NCBI RefSeq assembly: GCF_003852545.1
Contig: NZ_QAJR01000012.1
Coordinates: 50,942 to 114,941 of the forward strand
DNA: 64,000 bases
From: Acidovorax sp. FJL06
Lineage (GTDB): Bacteria > Pseudomonadota > Gammaproteobacteria > Burkholderiales > Burkholderiaceae_C
Direction: 5' to 3'
The notes under the pieces were generated by a model. That model saw only the letters and a list, made by a program, of their open reading frames with translations, had not been told where the DNA came from and made no database searches. The position numbers and the translations under genes were made by a program. This document shows positions 28,866 to 38,153 of this stretch, one piece after another (positions within the stretch are counted from its first letter, which is position 1; each line of letters begins with the position of its first letter).

Positions 28866-29210
28866 TCACCAGCCCCAGACTATGTGCAGCGGCAGATACA
28901 CCGCCATGCCCACGAGGATGGTGCCCAGGATGCCCCGGCGCCAGAAGTAGTAGGCGCTGGCGCACACCACGGCGGGCAGGCGGGCGTCCATGACGGTGTC
29001 GATGAGTTCGCCCTGGGCCATGAGGATTTCGGGCGCGATCACGGCCGTGAGTGCGGCCAGGGGGGCGTATTTGAGCCCGCGCTTGAGCCAGTCGGGCAGC
29101 GGCAGCTCGCGCTCGGGGATCATGAAGAAGGCGCGCGACACCAGGGTGATGACCGCCAGGCCCACGATGGCCACGAAGGGTTCGACCCAGGACCAGTTCA
29201 AGTTCATCAT
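28866..29210 (-). CDS. azlD: AzlD-type branched-chain amino acid exporter small subunit
   Basis: 114 residues with four hydrophobic helices. The sequence VGLAVITLVSRAFFMIPERE, then WLKRGLKYAPLAALTAVIAPEIL, follows the AzlD pattern; in the pair AzlC/AzlD it is the small subunit of a branched-chain amino acid exporter (like BrnFE/YgaZH). The start overlaps the azlC stop (ATGATGA), giving translational coupling. It is the last gene of the def-fmt operon. The specificity for branched-chain amino acids is family knowledge, not shown here. Confidence 0.88.
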   Translation of the reverse strand: MMNLNWSWVEPFVAIVGLAVITLVSRAFFMIPERELPLPDWLKRGLKYAPLAALTAVIAPEILMAQGELIDTVMDARLPAVVCASAYYFWRRGILGTILVGMAVYLPLHIVWGW

Positions 29211-30031
29211 GGGTGGCGCTCCTCGCGCAGCGGCACCACATCGCCCGCCTCGACATGCTCGCGTTCTTCGGGGGGCATGACGCTGTCGGCGGGCACCAGC
29301 AGCAGCTCGGGCTTGTGGCGGCGGCGGTCCACGGCCTCCATCAGGAGCCCGGCTGCCACGGCGGCGGCCAGCGCCACCAGGATGTTGAGCTTGAGCGGCA
29401 GCGCAAAGGCGGCAATCGCGGCCGTCGCCGCAACGCCCGTGGCCAGCCAGGTGGCCCGGTCGAACAGCAGCGACAGCAGCACGCCCAGCAGGGCCAGCAC
29501 CCCGGCAAAACCCAGGCCCCAGGACAGCGGCACGGCGTTGGCCAGCAAGATGCCGGCGATGGACGGCACCTGCCAGGCCAGCCAGTTGGTGCAGGCGGCG
29601 CCCCAGAAATACGGCACCTGCTCGGGCGCGGGGCGGGGTTCGGGAAAGCGCTGCATGAAGGCCACGTAGATCACGTCGCCGCTGAAGTACCCCACGGCCA
29701 GGCGCTGGCGCAGCGGCAGGTGGGCAAAGTAGCTGCGCCACATGCTGCTGAAGATCACGAAGCGCAGGTTCACACAGCCCGCCGTGAGCCAGATGACCCA
29801 CAGCGGCGCCCCCACCGACAGCAGCGGGATGACGGCGAGCTGCGCGCTGCCCGCATAGACCAGCAGCGACATGAACACGGCCATGCCGACCGGCATGCCG
29901 CTCTTGACCATGGCCACCCCGGTGACCAGGCCCCAGGCGGCAATGCCCAGCGAGGTGCCCGCCATGTCCGTGGCGGCGAGCCGGAAGGCCGGGTGGCGCA
30001 GCGTGTTGCGCAGGGGCGCGGGGGGGCTCAT
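29207..30031 (-). CDS. azlC: AzlC-type branched-chain amino acid exporter large subunit
   Basis: 274 residues with about seven to eight helices. [20 protein letters not shown] and [16 protein letters not shown] are characteristic of AzlC/YgaZ proteins, as is the [17 protein letters not shown] segment. It carries an extra charged C-terminal tail of about 45 residues (from about 230). Its start overlaps the fmt stop and its stop overlaps the azlD start, each by four bases. Presumed inner membrane exporter of branched-chain amino acids with AzlD. Confidence 0.9.
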   Translation of the reverse strand: MSPPAPLRNTLRHPAFRLAATDMAGTSLGIAAWGLVTGVAMVKSGMPVGMAVFMSLLVYAGSAQLAVIPLLSVGAPLWVIWLTAGCVNLRFVIFSSMWRSYFAHLPLRQRLAVGYFSGDVIYVAFMQRFPEPRPAPEQVPYFWGAACTNWLAWQVPSIAGILLANAVPLSWGLGFAGVLALLGVLLSLLFDRATWLATGVAATAAIAAFALPLKLNILVALAAAVAAGLLMEAVDRRRHKPELLLVPADSVMPPEEREHVEAGDVVPLREERHP

Positions 30032-31002
30032 GCGGTGGGGCTGCCCAGCACCGTGCCAGGCGGCAGGTCGAAGCCGCGCAGAAAATCGGCCGCAGGCAGC
30101 CGCTTGCCGCCCGCGCGCTGCAGCGTTGTGAGGCGCAGGGCCGTGCCTGCCCCGCAGGCCACCACCACCCCGGAGCCGTCTGCACGAAGAATCAGGCCCG
30201 GGCGCTGGTCAGGCGTGCCGGATGCGCTATCAATTGTGTAGCTCCAGATTTTGATGGCTTCGCCGCCGGCCTCGGTGCTGGCGCCGGGAAACGGGTCGAA
30301 CGCCCGGATGCGCTGGCCGATCACGGGGGCGGGCAACGACCAGTCGATGCTGCTTTCGGCCTTCTCGATCTTGTGGGCGTAGGTGATGCCTTCGGCGGGC
30401 TGGGGCATGGGCTGCAGGCCGCCGCAGGCCGCCAGCTCCAGCGCCTCCACGATCATGCGCCCGCCCAGGTGGGCCAACCGGTCGTGCAGCGCTGCCGTGG
30501 TGTCGTCGGCCGTGATGGCCAGGCGCTCGGTCAGCAGCATGTCCCCCGTGTCCAGCCCCGCGTCCATCTGCATGATGGTGACGCCGGTGTCGGCGTCACC
30601 CGCCTCGATGGCGCGGTGGATGGGGGCCGCACCGCGCCAGCGCGGCAGCAGGCTGGCGTGGATGTTCAAACACCCCTTGGGCGGCAGGTCCAACGTCCAT
30701 TGCGGCAGGATCAGCCCATAGGCGGCCACCACCATCACATCGGCCTGGGCGGCCAGCAGTGCGTCGCGCGCTGCTGCGGCATCTTCGGGGTACTTGCCGT
30801 CCAGGCGCAGGCTGCGCGGCTGGGCCACGGGGATGCCGTGTTCTTGTGCGCATTGCTTGACGGGCGATGCCTGCAGCTTCATGCCCCGACCCGCAGGGCG
30901 GTCGGGCTGGGTGAGCACCAGGGGGACGGTGAAGCCTGCGGCCAGCAGCCGTTCCAGTGCCACGCGCGCAAATTCGGGGGTGCCGGCAAAAATGACTTTC
31001 AT
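30028..31002 (-). CDS. fmt: methionyl-tRNA formyltransferase
   Basis: 324 residues. The N-terminal [12 protein letters not shown], the formyl-transfer core [20 protein letters not shown] (catalytic Asn and His) and [20 protein letters not shown] (catalytic Asp) are diagnostic, and a C-terminal beta-barrel follows. It formylates Met-tRNA for initiation; def, its partner in the N-formyl cycle, is two genes upstream in the same operon. An unusual stretch near residue 254 (WSYTIDSAS) is encoded by sequence resembling the right half of the local palindromic repeat, which may have been absorbed into the gene. Confidence 0.96.
   Translation of the reverse strand: MKVIFAGTPEFARVALERLLAAGFTVPLVLTQPDRPAGRGMKLQASPVKQCAQEHGIPVAQPRSLRLDGKYPEDAAAARDALLAAQADVMVVAAYGLILPQWTLDLPPKGCLNIHASLLPRWRGAAPIHRAIEAGDADTGVTIMQMDAGLDTGDMLLTERLAITADDTTAALHDRLAHLGGRMIVEALELAACGGLQPMPQPAEGITYAHKIEKAESSIDWSLPAPVIGQRIRAFDPFPGASTEAGGEAIKIWSYTIDSASGTPDQRPGLILRADGSGVVVACGAGTALRLTTLQRAGGKRLPAADFLRGFDLPPGTVLGSPTA
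30226..30252. repeat. possible relic of the palindromic repeat inside fmt
   Basis: GCGCTATCAATTGTGTAGC matches the right-half pattern (GCGCTAT, spacer, TAGC) seen at the intergenic copies. It lies inside the C-terminal domain of fmt and keeps the frame. This could be chance, since only about 19 bases are involved. Confidence 0.3.
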
Positions 31003-31040
31003 GGCGGTATGCGGATGTCTTGGGCGCGCTCCAGGGGGGC

Positions 31041-31562
31041 TTAGTCGCGCGCGTTGTCAAAATGGGGGAGTTCGTCCGTGAACAGCACCTGCCGCACCAC
31101 GCCCTGGCGGTCCAGGTGCACATGGGCCAGGCGCAGGTCGGCGTTCTGGCGGAAGCGGTAGGTCCAGATGTCGCCGTCAAACCGTGCGACCTGCTCCACA
31201 CGCAAAGGTGCGCCAAAATTGCTCTGAACATCGGCCGCAGTCCAGGTGCCGACCGGTATGTTCTCGAAGCGGGCCTGTGTCAGCACCTGCTCGTTGCGCA
31301 GCAGCCGACCGCTGGCATCGAAATCCAGGGCATAGGCCGCAAAGCCTGCGGGCAATTCGGAATACAGCAGCCGCTCCCCGCCCGGCGCCAGTGCAAAGGT
31401 GGCACTGGGTGGCCCCAGGCGGGCCAGCACCTCGGCGCGCAGCGCGCCAGGTTGTTCGCGGGCCGGCAGTGCGCAGCCCGTGAGCTGAACCACCATCGCC
31501 CACAGCGCCACAAGCGCCAGCACTCTGCCACCCCGCAAGGGGCAGAGCGCCGACCGCGTCAC
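31041..31562 (-). CDS. putative lipoprotein, BamE-like fold possible
   Basis: 173 residues. A lipobox LTGC with Cys30 follows a 20-residue hydrophobic segment. The mature part includes [14 protein letters not shown] and a later [20 protein letters not shown], two segments with the G-x-P-x turn seen in SmpA/OmlA (BamE)-like domains, repeated about 80 residues apart. This is a structural guess. The start overlaps the def stop by four bases, so it is translated with def, and fmt follows after 38 bases. Function unknown; an outer membrane or periplasmic location is inferred. Confidence 0.75.
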   Translation of the reverse strand: MTRSALCPLRGGRVLALVALWAMVVQLTGCALPAREQPGALRAEVLARLGPPSATFALAPGGERLLYSELPAGFAAYALDFDASGRLLRNEQVLTQARFENIPVGTWTAADVQSNFGAPLRVEQVARFDGDIWTYRFRQNADLRLAHVHLDRQGVVRQVLFTDELPHFDNARD

Positions 31563-32068
31563 TCGCGGGCCTCCCGCTGCTGCTTGATCATCTTGGTCTT
31601 GATGCGGTTGCGCTTGAGGGGCGAGAGGTATTCGACGAACACCTTGCCCATCAGGTGGTCCATCTCGTGCTGGATGCAGACGGCCAGCAGGCCGTCCGCC
31701 TCGATCACGCGGGACTCGCCCTGGGCATCCAGCGCCCGCACATGCACCGCATCAAAACGCTCCACGCCGTCGTAAATGCCGGGCACCGACAGGCAGCCTT
31801 CTTCGTTCATGTGCGTTTCCGCGCTGGTCCAGACCAGTTCGGGGTTGATCAGCACCAGCGGCTGGTCGCGCTCCTCGGACACGTCGATCACCACCAGCCG
31901 CTCGTGCACATCCACCTGGGTGGCGGCCAGGCCGATGCCATGGGCGTCGTACATGGTGGCCAGCATGTCGGCCACCAGCGCACGGATGCGGTCGTCCACC
32001 GCTAGGATGGGGCCGGCGACCTTGTGAAGCCGGGGGTCCGGGTAACAGAGAATGGGAAGGATTGCCAT
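31559..32068 (-). CDS. def: peptide deformylase
   Basis: 169 residues. All three family motifs are present: [10 protein letters not shown] (motif 1), EEGCLSVPG (motif 2, metal-binding Cys) and QHEMDHL (motif 3, HExxH-like with the two metal His). It removes the formyl group from nascent proteins using Fe or another divalent metal. It is the first gene of the operon def-lipoprotein-fmt-azlC-azlD and is divergent from the LysM gene; the 199-base gap upstream should hold both promoters. Confidence 0.97.
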   Translation of the reverse strand: MAILPILCYPDPRLHKVAGPILAVDDRIRALVADMLATMYDAHGIGLAATQVDVHERLVVIDVSEERDQPLVLINPELVWTSAETHMNEEGCLSVPGIYDGVERFDAVHVRALDAQGESRVIEADGLLAVCIQHEMDHLMGKVFVEYLSPLKRNRIKTKMIKQQREARE

Positions 32069-32267
32069 GGCTGCAGGTAAAAGATGTCGCTATTTTCGCC
32101 ACTTTTACGATCTGCTGCAGGGTTGCAGACCAATAATCGTTGCCGAATCAAGGGCTTGAGCAGAGAATCTAAGAAGGTTCGTAACGTATTTGCCCAGGCG
32201 CTCGCATGCGGCAGGCGCCAGGTTGCCAGTGAGGGGGCATTTCACAATGCATGAGAAAAGGAACAAC

Positions 32268-33479
32268 ATGACGGCATTCACCAGCGTGCGGCGGACCGCC
32301 CTGGGCGCGCTCACCATCGTCGCTGGCGCCCTGCTGGTCATGCCGGCTCAGGCGCAGAACCACCCCATCTCCAGCAGCCAGCGCGCCACGGCGCAGCAGG
32401 TGTCCGAGCGCGGCGTGCCCCTCGAAGAGCTGGCCCCCAATGCGCCCGACACCTACACCGTCAAGCGGGGCGACACGCTCTGGGGCATCTCGGGCATGTA
32501 CCTCAAGCGCCCCTGGCGCTGGCCCGAACTGTGGGGCATGAACCTCAAGGCCATCCCCAACCCGCACCTGATTTTCCCGGGCCAGACCCTGTATCTGGAA
32601 AAAGACGGCGGCTATGCCCGCCTGCGCACCAGCCGCCCGGGGAGCGTCAGCGATCCAGAGACCGTGCGGGTGTCGCCACGCACACGCAGCGACAGCCTGG
32701 CCGATTCCGCGCTGCCCACCCTCAAGCCGCATCTGATCGAGCCCTTCCTGGCCGAGCCGCTGGTGGTGGACGAGCAGACCCTGCTGCGTGCACCGCGCGT
32801 GATCGCCACGACCGACGAGCGCGTGCTGATGGGGGCCGGCGACCGCGTCTATGTGCGCGGCGATGCCGCGTCGCCCATGCTGGCCGAGGCCGGCGAGCCG
32901 CGCCACTACCGGGTCTTCCGCAACGCGGTGGCCCTCAAGGACCCCTTGACAGGCGAAGTGCTGGGCTACGAAGCCCAGTACCTGGGCAAGGCCGAGCTGG
33001 TGCGTGGCGAGGCGTTCGAGGAGAGCGCGAACGGCAAGGGCGGCTACACCTCCGAGTACGTGCCTGCAACGGTGGACCTGTCGGCCACCAAGGAAGAAGT
33101 CCAGGCCGGCGACCGCTTGCTGCCGGCCCCTGCCCGTGTGTTCATGAGCTACACCCCCCGCGCCCCCGAGGTCGATGTGGACGCCCGTGTGGTGTCCATC
33201 TACGGCAGCTCGGCCGTGGCCTACGCCGCGCAGAGCCAGGTGGTGGCGATCAACCTGGGTTCGCAGGACGGCCTGGAGCCAGGGCATGTGCTCAACCTGA
33301 TGACCAAGGGCGACCGCATCAAGGACATCACCGACCAGTCCAAGGCCATGGTCAAGCTGCCCAGCGAAGTCAACGGCACGGCCATGGTGTTCCGCACCTT
33401 CGAGCGGGTGTCCTACGTGCTGCTCCTTGAAATCCGCAACGGCGTGCGCGTGGGCGATCGCCTGGTCAGCCCCAAGTAA
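32268..33479 (+). CDS. exported LysM-domain protein
   Basis: 403 residues. ATG at 32268 has AAAGGAA at good spacing; an ATG 21 bases earlier is possible. The signal peptide ends VMPAQA/QN. A LysM domain (about 64-115) reads YTVKRGDTLWGISGMYLKRPWRWPELW in two adjoining pieces around the DTLWGI core, which binds peptidoglycan. The rest (about 150-403) is a beta-rich region without catalytic residues I recognise. It precedes dprA by 78 bases on the same strand, an arrangement common in betaproteobacteria. Likely periplasmic and associated with the cell wall; the actual role is unknown. Confidence 0.9.
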   Translation: MTAFTSVRRTALGALTIVAGALLVMPAQAQNHPISSSQRATAQQVSERGVPLEELAPNAPDTYTVKRGDTLWGISGMYLKRPWRWPELWGMNLKAIPNPHLIFPGQTLYLEKDGGYARLRTSRPGSVSDPETVRVSPRTRSDSLADSALPTLKPHLIEPFLAEPLVVDEQTLLRAPRVIATTDERVLMGAGDRVYVRGDAASPMLAEAGEPRHYRVFRNAVALKDPLTGEVLGYEAQYLGKAELVRGEAFEESANGKGGYTSEYVPATVDLSATKEEVQAGDRLLPAPARVFMSYTPRAPEVDVDARVVSIYGSSAVAYAAQSQVVAINLGSQDGLEPGHVLNLMTKGDRIKDITDQSKAMVKLPSEVNGTAMVFRTFERVSYVLLLEIRNGVRVGDRLVSPK

Positions 33480-33557
33480 CCTGTGGCCGGGCATGGCGGC
33501 GGGCCGGTCTTCTGACCTGAAGGCTGCCGCAGTTCCCGCCCTGCCTGCCTGAAATCC

Positions 33558-34736
33558 ATGGACCATGAAGAGCTGGGCGCTTGGCTGCGGTTGACGCTGG
33601 CGCCGGGCGTGGGCAATGCGGCCGCGCGGCGCCTGCTGGCGCGCTTTGGGCTTCCGCAGGCCATCTTCCAGCAGTCCGAAGCGGCGTTGCAGCACTGTGT
33701 GACGGCGGCCCAGGCGCGGGCCTTGTGCGAAGTGCCCTCTGGCTGGGCGCTCTTGTGGGACACCACGGCCCAGTGGCTGGCCGGCGCGGAGCCCGGGGGG
33801 CCGGCGCGCACCATCGTCACGCTGGGCGATGACCGGTACCCGCAGGCATTGCTGGACACGGAAGACCCCCCGCTGCTGCTGTACCTCACCGGGCCTGCGC
33901 ACCTGCTGGCGCACCAGCCCTTTCCCAGCGATCGCTGCCTGGCGGTGGTGGGCAGCCGCAACCCGACCGCCCAGGGGGCCGAAAACGCCCGCCTTTTTTC
34001 GCGTGCGCTGCACGGCGCCGGGCTGACGATCGTGTCGGGCCTGGCACTGGGGGTGGATGCTGCGGCCCACGAGGGCGCTCTGGACGCCGCTGCCGCAGAC
34101 GCCCGCGCGCCCGCCACCATTGCCGTGGTGGGCACGGGCCTGGACCGGGTGTACCCCCGCAAGAACCTCGATCTGGCGCGCCGGATTGCGGCCCGGGGGC
34201 TGCTGGTCAGCGAATACCCGCTGGGCACGCCCCCGCTGGCGCCCAACTTCCCCAAGCGCAACCGCATCATCTCCGGCCTGTCCCAGGGAACCCTGGTCGT
34301 GGAGGCGGCCCTGGCGTCGGGCTCGCTGATCACGGCCAGGATGGCGGTCGAGCAAGGCCGTGAGGTGTTTGCGATCCCGGGCTCCATCCATGCGCCCCAG
34401 TCGCGGGGCTGCCATGCCCTGATCCGCCAGGGTGCCAAGCTGGTCGAGTCGGCGCAGGATGTTCTGGAGGAGCTGCGGCTGCCGGCCACCACGGTGCCGG
34501 GCTTGCCGGAGGCGCCCGCCGGGGACGGTGCGGTGTTGGAGGGCAGCGCAGCGCCCGGGCCGCAAAACAACCCGGTGCTGGCGGCGCTGGGGTTTGACCC
34601 CCTGGGCCTGGATGCCCTGGTGGCGCGCACCGGCATGGATGCGGCCTCCCTGCAGGTGAAGCTGCTGGAGCTGGAGCTTGATGGCTGCGTGGCGCGCCTG
34701 CCCGGGGGGCTGTTCCAGCGCCTGGGGCGGGGCTGA
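33558..34736 (+). CDS. dprA: DNA-protecting protein DprA (Smf)
   Basis: 392 residues. The Rossmann core has VVGSRNPTAQGAENARLFSR, then GLTIVSGLALGVDAAAHEGAL, and later PKRNRIISGLSQGTLVVEA, all typical of DprA. A C-terminal winged-helix segment (LDALVARTGMDAASLQVKLL, then a hydrophobic tail) is present. DprA loads RecA on incoming ssDNA in natural transformation and protects ssDNA. It is probably cotranscribed with the upstream LysM gene and ends convergently with the DUF1631 gene. Confidence 0.95.
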   Translation: MDHEELGAWLRLTLAPGVGNAAARRLLARFGLPQAIFQQSEAALQHCVTAAQARALCEVPSGWALLWDTTAQWLAGAEPGGPARTIVTLGDDRYPQALLDTEDPPLLLYLTGPAHLLAHQPFPSDRCLAVVGSRNPTAQGAENARLFSRALHGAGLTIVSGLALGVDAAAHEGALDAAAADARAPATIAVVGTGLDRVYPRKNLDLARRIAARGLLVSEYPLGTPPLAPNFPKRNRIISGLSQGTLVVEAALASGSLITARMAVEQGREVFAIPGSIHAPQSRGCHALIRQGAKLVESAQDVLEELRLPATTVPGLPEAPAGDGAVLEGSAAPGPQNNPVLAALGFDPLGLDALVARTGMDAASLQVKLLELELDGCVARLPGGLFQRLGRG

Positions 34737-34762
34737 CGCCGGGGCCGTCCCAGCGCAGAAGA

Positions 34763-34798
34763 CCCCCAACGCCGGGGGCGTTCACCCACGCGTTGGGT
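34763..34798. terminator. hairpin between convergent dprA and DUF1631 genes
   Basis: CCCAACGC (34765-34772) pairs with GCGTTGGG (34790-34797). It lies midway in the 76-base gap between the two stops. There is no clear T-run on either side, so strength is uncertain. Confidence 0.5.
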
Positions 34799-34812
34799 GC
34801 GATCACACCTTC

Positions 34813-37173
34813 TCAGTCCAGCAAGCGTTCGGGGTTGGCGTCCAGCTTGGCCAGGGCATCGCGCGTGGCGCGCAGGGTCAGGCCTTCTTCGTCCTGGGCC
34901 ACCAGCAGGCCGGCCTGCAGGTAGGCCGCCAGGCGGCGCAGCTGGATCAGGTAGCTGCTGCCGTCCACCGCCGCAAACAGGTGCAGCTGCTTGCGCTGGC
35001 TTTGCCATGCGTACTGCACCTGGGCCGAGGCGCCGTTGTGGTCCAGCGTGTACCAGGTGCCGGGCTGCAGCTCTTGCGCCCAGGCCACCATGGCCTCATC
35101 GACGGGGGCACCGTTGTCGGCCACCACATGGATGGACGAGGCATCGATGCCCAGCATCATCTCGATGTTGTCGGCATTGAGCGGCATGTCGCCCAGCGTC
35201 GCATCGCTCATGAAGTCTTCGAGGTTGGCCAGGCGCTTGGCCATGGCATCGATGTGCGCCTGCGGGATCGAGGCAGTTTTGGACAGGAAGGCATCGGCCA
35301 GCGTGTCGGTGAGGGTCTTGACCTGGGCGTCCTGCTCCGCGCCGTTGACGCCAAGCAGTGCCAGGCCCTGGCGCAGGCGCTGCAGCAGGCCCGGCAGGTT
35401 CTGGATGACCTGCGCGCGGTCGCTGCGGTTGGGCTTGGCGCTGGCGGCCCAGACCAAGTCGGCCGCCGTGCGCTTGAAGGCGATGGTGTCGGCATGCTGC
35501 GGGCCGTCGCGCACCGCCGACAGCGCCAGCACCTCGGCCCAGGTCTTGAAGAGGAACTCCCGGATCTCGTCGCGCACCGGCATGTCCTTGAGCATGGTGC
35601 GCAGCTCGATGGTGTACTGGATGGCCAGGGTTTCCCGCTGCTCCACCTGCTGGGCCACGCTCACGAGGCGCGACGTGGCCTGCTTTTCGGTCAGGAACTT
35701 GGACAGGAATTTCTCGAACTCGTCGTACACGAGCTGGAACACCCGCCGGCCGGTTTCGGGGTATTGCTCGATCACCTGCACCACGCGGCGGATCTCGGTC
35801 TCGAGGGCGCTGCCGTTGATGCTGGTGGCATCAAAGCCCAGCACGCAGGCGCCCATGCGGTCGATCAGCTTGCGGGCGGGGTGGTCCAGGTTGCTGAAGA
35901 ACTCGGGCTCGGCGAGCGCCACGCGCAGCACGGGCACCTGCAGGCGTGCAAACCACACGCGCACGGCGGGCGGAATGCGGTCTTCGGCCAGGATGCTCTG
36001 GAACATCAGCGCCACCACTTCGATGATGGCTTTCTCGCCCGTGGTCGTGGCCTTCTTCTTGAGTTCGGTGGAGCGCTCCCGCACGGCACCGACCAGCTGC
36101 ACCACAGCGGCCGGGCTGTAGTCCTCCATCAGCGTGGCGACATTGCTGTAGTAGGTGTCGGCATGCACGCGGTGGGCCGTGAGCGCATGGGCCAGCGCCG
36201 CCGATGCGGGCGGGGCATTGACCATGTCGAACCCGGTAGCGGGCTGGGTGAGCAGGCGGCGCAGCTGCCCCATCACCCCCTGCGCCCGCTGGCGCGCGCG
36301 TGCCAGCGGGGTCATGCCCGTGGCGAAGGCGGTGGGCATGCCATGCCGTGTCGCGTACCCGCCGGGCGGTTGCGGCATGCGCGGTGGCATCTGCGGCGGG
36401 AAGGGGTGGTGGTGGGCTGCGCGCGCCGCCGCCATGGCTTCGCGGGTTTGTGCCAGCGCCTGCGAGGCCAACCCCCCGGCGCCGGAGTCGCTGCCACTGC
36501 CCGTCACCGTACCGCCCGAGGTGCGCCGCACGCGGGATTTCAGGTCCGTCTGCGGGGTGACGCCCTGCTCCACGTAGAACACGTTGACGGCCTGGTAGTG
36601 TTTCTGGATCAGATTGGCCAGGTCGCGCTGAAGCGGGTCCACCACGGTCAGCAGGTCGGTGCGCGGCAGGCCGGATTCCACCCACTGTTCGACCAGTGCC
36701 AGGCAGACGGTCTCGGGCCGCAGGATGTCGTTGCTGTCGAGCTCCTGGCCTTCCAGGGACTGGGTGCGCTGGCGCAGGGTGTCGAATTGCGGCCCGACCT
36801 GCTCGGTGATGGTCAGGGCCATGCGCGAGGCCAGGATTTTGTTTTCCACCACATCGTCGCTGAGCAGCTCGAACTGGCTGCCCGCTGCGTTGCCTGCAGC
36901 CTGGTCCCGGGTGCTGATGTGGGGGGCCAGTGCGTCCTGCCACGCCTTGCCGGTGCGCGCGGTCCAGGTGGTGTGCCGCTGCTGGTACTGCAGCCAGGTG
37001 TCGCGGCGCGACTGCATTTCACGCGCCGTGCCGGTCTGGTTCATCAGCGTCGCCAGGAACTCCTGGACGGTGGTGTCCAGCTCCGCGAGCCCGGAGCACA
37101 GGCCCTCTACGAACTTCTGGCGCGCCTGGCGGGCCAGACGGCGCTGAGGAACGGAAGAGGGCGTGGGCTGCAT
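34813..37173 (-). CDS. DUF1631 family protein
   Basis: 786 residues, largely alpha-helical and soluble, with a Gly/Pro-rich low-complexity patch around residues 225-280. The N-terminal RRLARQARQKFVEGLCSGLA and the later segments PLMQDYSPAA-like (VATLMEDYSPAAVVQLVGAV) and PVLRVALAEPEFFSNLDHPA place it in the DUF1631 group, often mis-annotated as thymidine phosphorylase. No enzymatic motif is visible. The family is common in beta- and gammaproteobacteria; the role is unknown. It is downstream of secF by only 17 bases on the same strand, so it may be read through from the sec operon. Confidence 0.88.
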   Translation of the reverse strand: MQPTPSSVPQRRLARQARQKFVEGLCSGLAELDTTVQEFLATLMNQTGTAREMQSRRDTWLQYQQRHTTWTARTGKAWQDALAPHISTRDQAAGNAAGSQFELLSDDVVENKILASRMALTITEQVGPQFDTLRQRTQSLEGQELDSNDILRPETVCLALVEQWVESGLPRTDLLTVVDPLQRDLANLIQKHYQAVNVFYVEQGVTPQTDLKSRVRRTSGGTVTGSGSDSGAGGLASQALAQTREAMAAARAAHHHPFPPQMPPRMPQPPGGYATRHGMPTAFATGMTPLARARQRAQGVMGQLRRLLTQPATGFDMVNAPPASAALAHALTAHRVHADTYYSNVATLMEDYSPAAVVQLVGAVRERSTELKKKATTTGEKAIIEVVALMFQSILAEDRIPPAVRVWFARLQVPVLRVALAEPEFFSNLDHPARKLIDRMGACVLGFDATSINGSALETEIRRVVQVIEQYPETGRRVFQLVYDEFEKFLSKFLTEKQATSRLVSVAQQVEQRETLAIQYTIELRTMLKDMPVRDEIREFLFKTWAEVLALSAVRDGPQHADTIAFKRTAADLVWAASAKPNRSDRAQVIQNLPGLLQRLRQGLALLGVNGAEQDAQVKTLTDTLADAFLSKTASIPQAHIDAMAKRLANLEDFMSDATLGDMPLNADNIEMMLGIDASSIHVVADNGAPVDEAMVAWAQELQPGTWYTLDHNGASAQVQYAWQSQRKQLHLFAAVDGSSYLIQLRRLAAYLQAGLLVAQDEEGLTLRATRDALAKLDANPERLLD

Positions 37174-37190
37174 GGGCAGATATTAGCGGG

Positions 37191-38141
37191 TCAAACGGTG
37201 GCTCCGGCGTGGGGATCATTCGGATCCCCTTCCTTTTTGGCTGGCTTGACAAGGTCTTCGCGCTTGACACCCAGCCACATGGCGATGGCGGCAGCCACGA
37301 ACACGGACGAGTAGATGCCGAACAGGATGCCGATGGTCAGTGCCATGGCGAAATAGTGCAGGCTGGGGCCGCCAAAGAAGAGCATCGACAGCACCATCGC
37401 CTCGGTTGAGGCGTGGGTGATGATGGTGCGGCTCATCGTGCTGGTAATGGCGTGGTCGATCACCTCATGGGTGCTCATCTTGCGGTACTTGCGGAAGGCT
37501 TCGCGGATCCGGTCGAAGATCACGACCGACTCGTTCACCGAGTAGCCCAGCACGGCCAGCACACCGGCCAGCACCGCCAGCGAGAACTCCCACTGGAAGA
37601 ACGCGAAGAAGCCCAGGATGATCACCACGTCGTGCAGGTTGGCGATGATGGCCGCCACGCCGAACTTCCATTCGAAACGGAAGGCCAGGTAGATCACGAT
37701 GCCCACCACCACCATGGCCAGCGCCATCAGGCCGCCATGCACCAGCTCCTCGCCCACCTGTGGGCCCACGAACTCGGTGCGGCGCAGCGTGACTTCGGGA
37801 TCGGCGGCCTTCAGGGCCCCGAGCACCTGCTCGCTTTGCTGCGCAGAGGTCACGCCCTTTTGCACGGGCAGGCGGATCATCACGTCGCGCGCCGTGCCGA
37901 AGTTCTGTACCTGCACATCGGCATAACCCAGCCCGGAGACGGTCTCGCGGACCTTGGCCAGCTCGGCCGGCTGGCTGTAGGCCACTTCCATCACGGTGCC
38001 GCCCGTGAACTCCACCGACAGGTGCAGTCCCCGGGTGAGCAGGAAGAACACGGCGAGCGCGAAGGTGATGAAGGAGATCGCGTTGAAGACCAACGCGTGC
38101 TTCATGAAGGGGATGTCTTTTCTGATGCGGAAAAATTCCAT
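37191..38141 (-). CDS. secF: protein translocase subunit SecF
   Basis: 316 residues. The N-terminal helix is followed by the periplasmic GLHLSVEFTGGTVMEV (the D/E-FTGG motif of SecF) and five further helices. The segment AVLGYSVNESVVIFDRIREAFRK is the conserved cytoplasmic loop/helix of SecD/F. It works with SecD and YajC at the SecYEG channel, using the proton gradient to pull exported proteins through. It sits 12 bases after secD in the yajC-secD-secF operon. Confidence 0.97.
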   Translation of the reverse strand: MEFFRIRKDIPFMKHALVFNAISFITFALAVFFLLTRGLHLSVEFTGGTVMEVAYSQPAELAKVRETVSGLGYADVQVQNFGTARDVMIRLPVQKGVTSAQQSEQVLGALKAADPEVTLRRTEFVGPQVGEELVHGGLMALAMVVVGIVIYLAFRFEWKFGVAAIIANLHDVVIILGFFAFFQWEFSLAVLAGVLAVLGYSVNESVVIFDRIREAFRKYRKMSTHEVIDHAITSTMSRTIITHASTEAMVLSMLFFGGPSLHYFAMALTIGILFGIYSSVFVAAAIAMWLGVKREDLVKPAKKEGDPNDPHAGATV

Positions 38142-38153
38142 GGCCGCAGTCCT

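Noticed and set aside
32169-34769. A minus-strand frame of 866 codons opposite the LysM gene and dprA
   Set aside because: Spans two real genes and their gap; no recognisable domain. Shadow of third-position GC.
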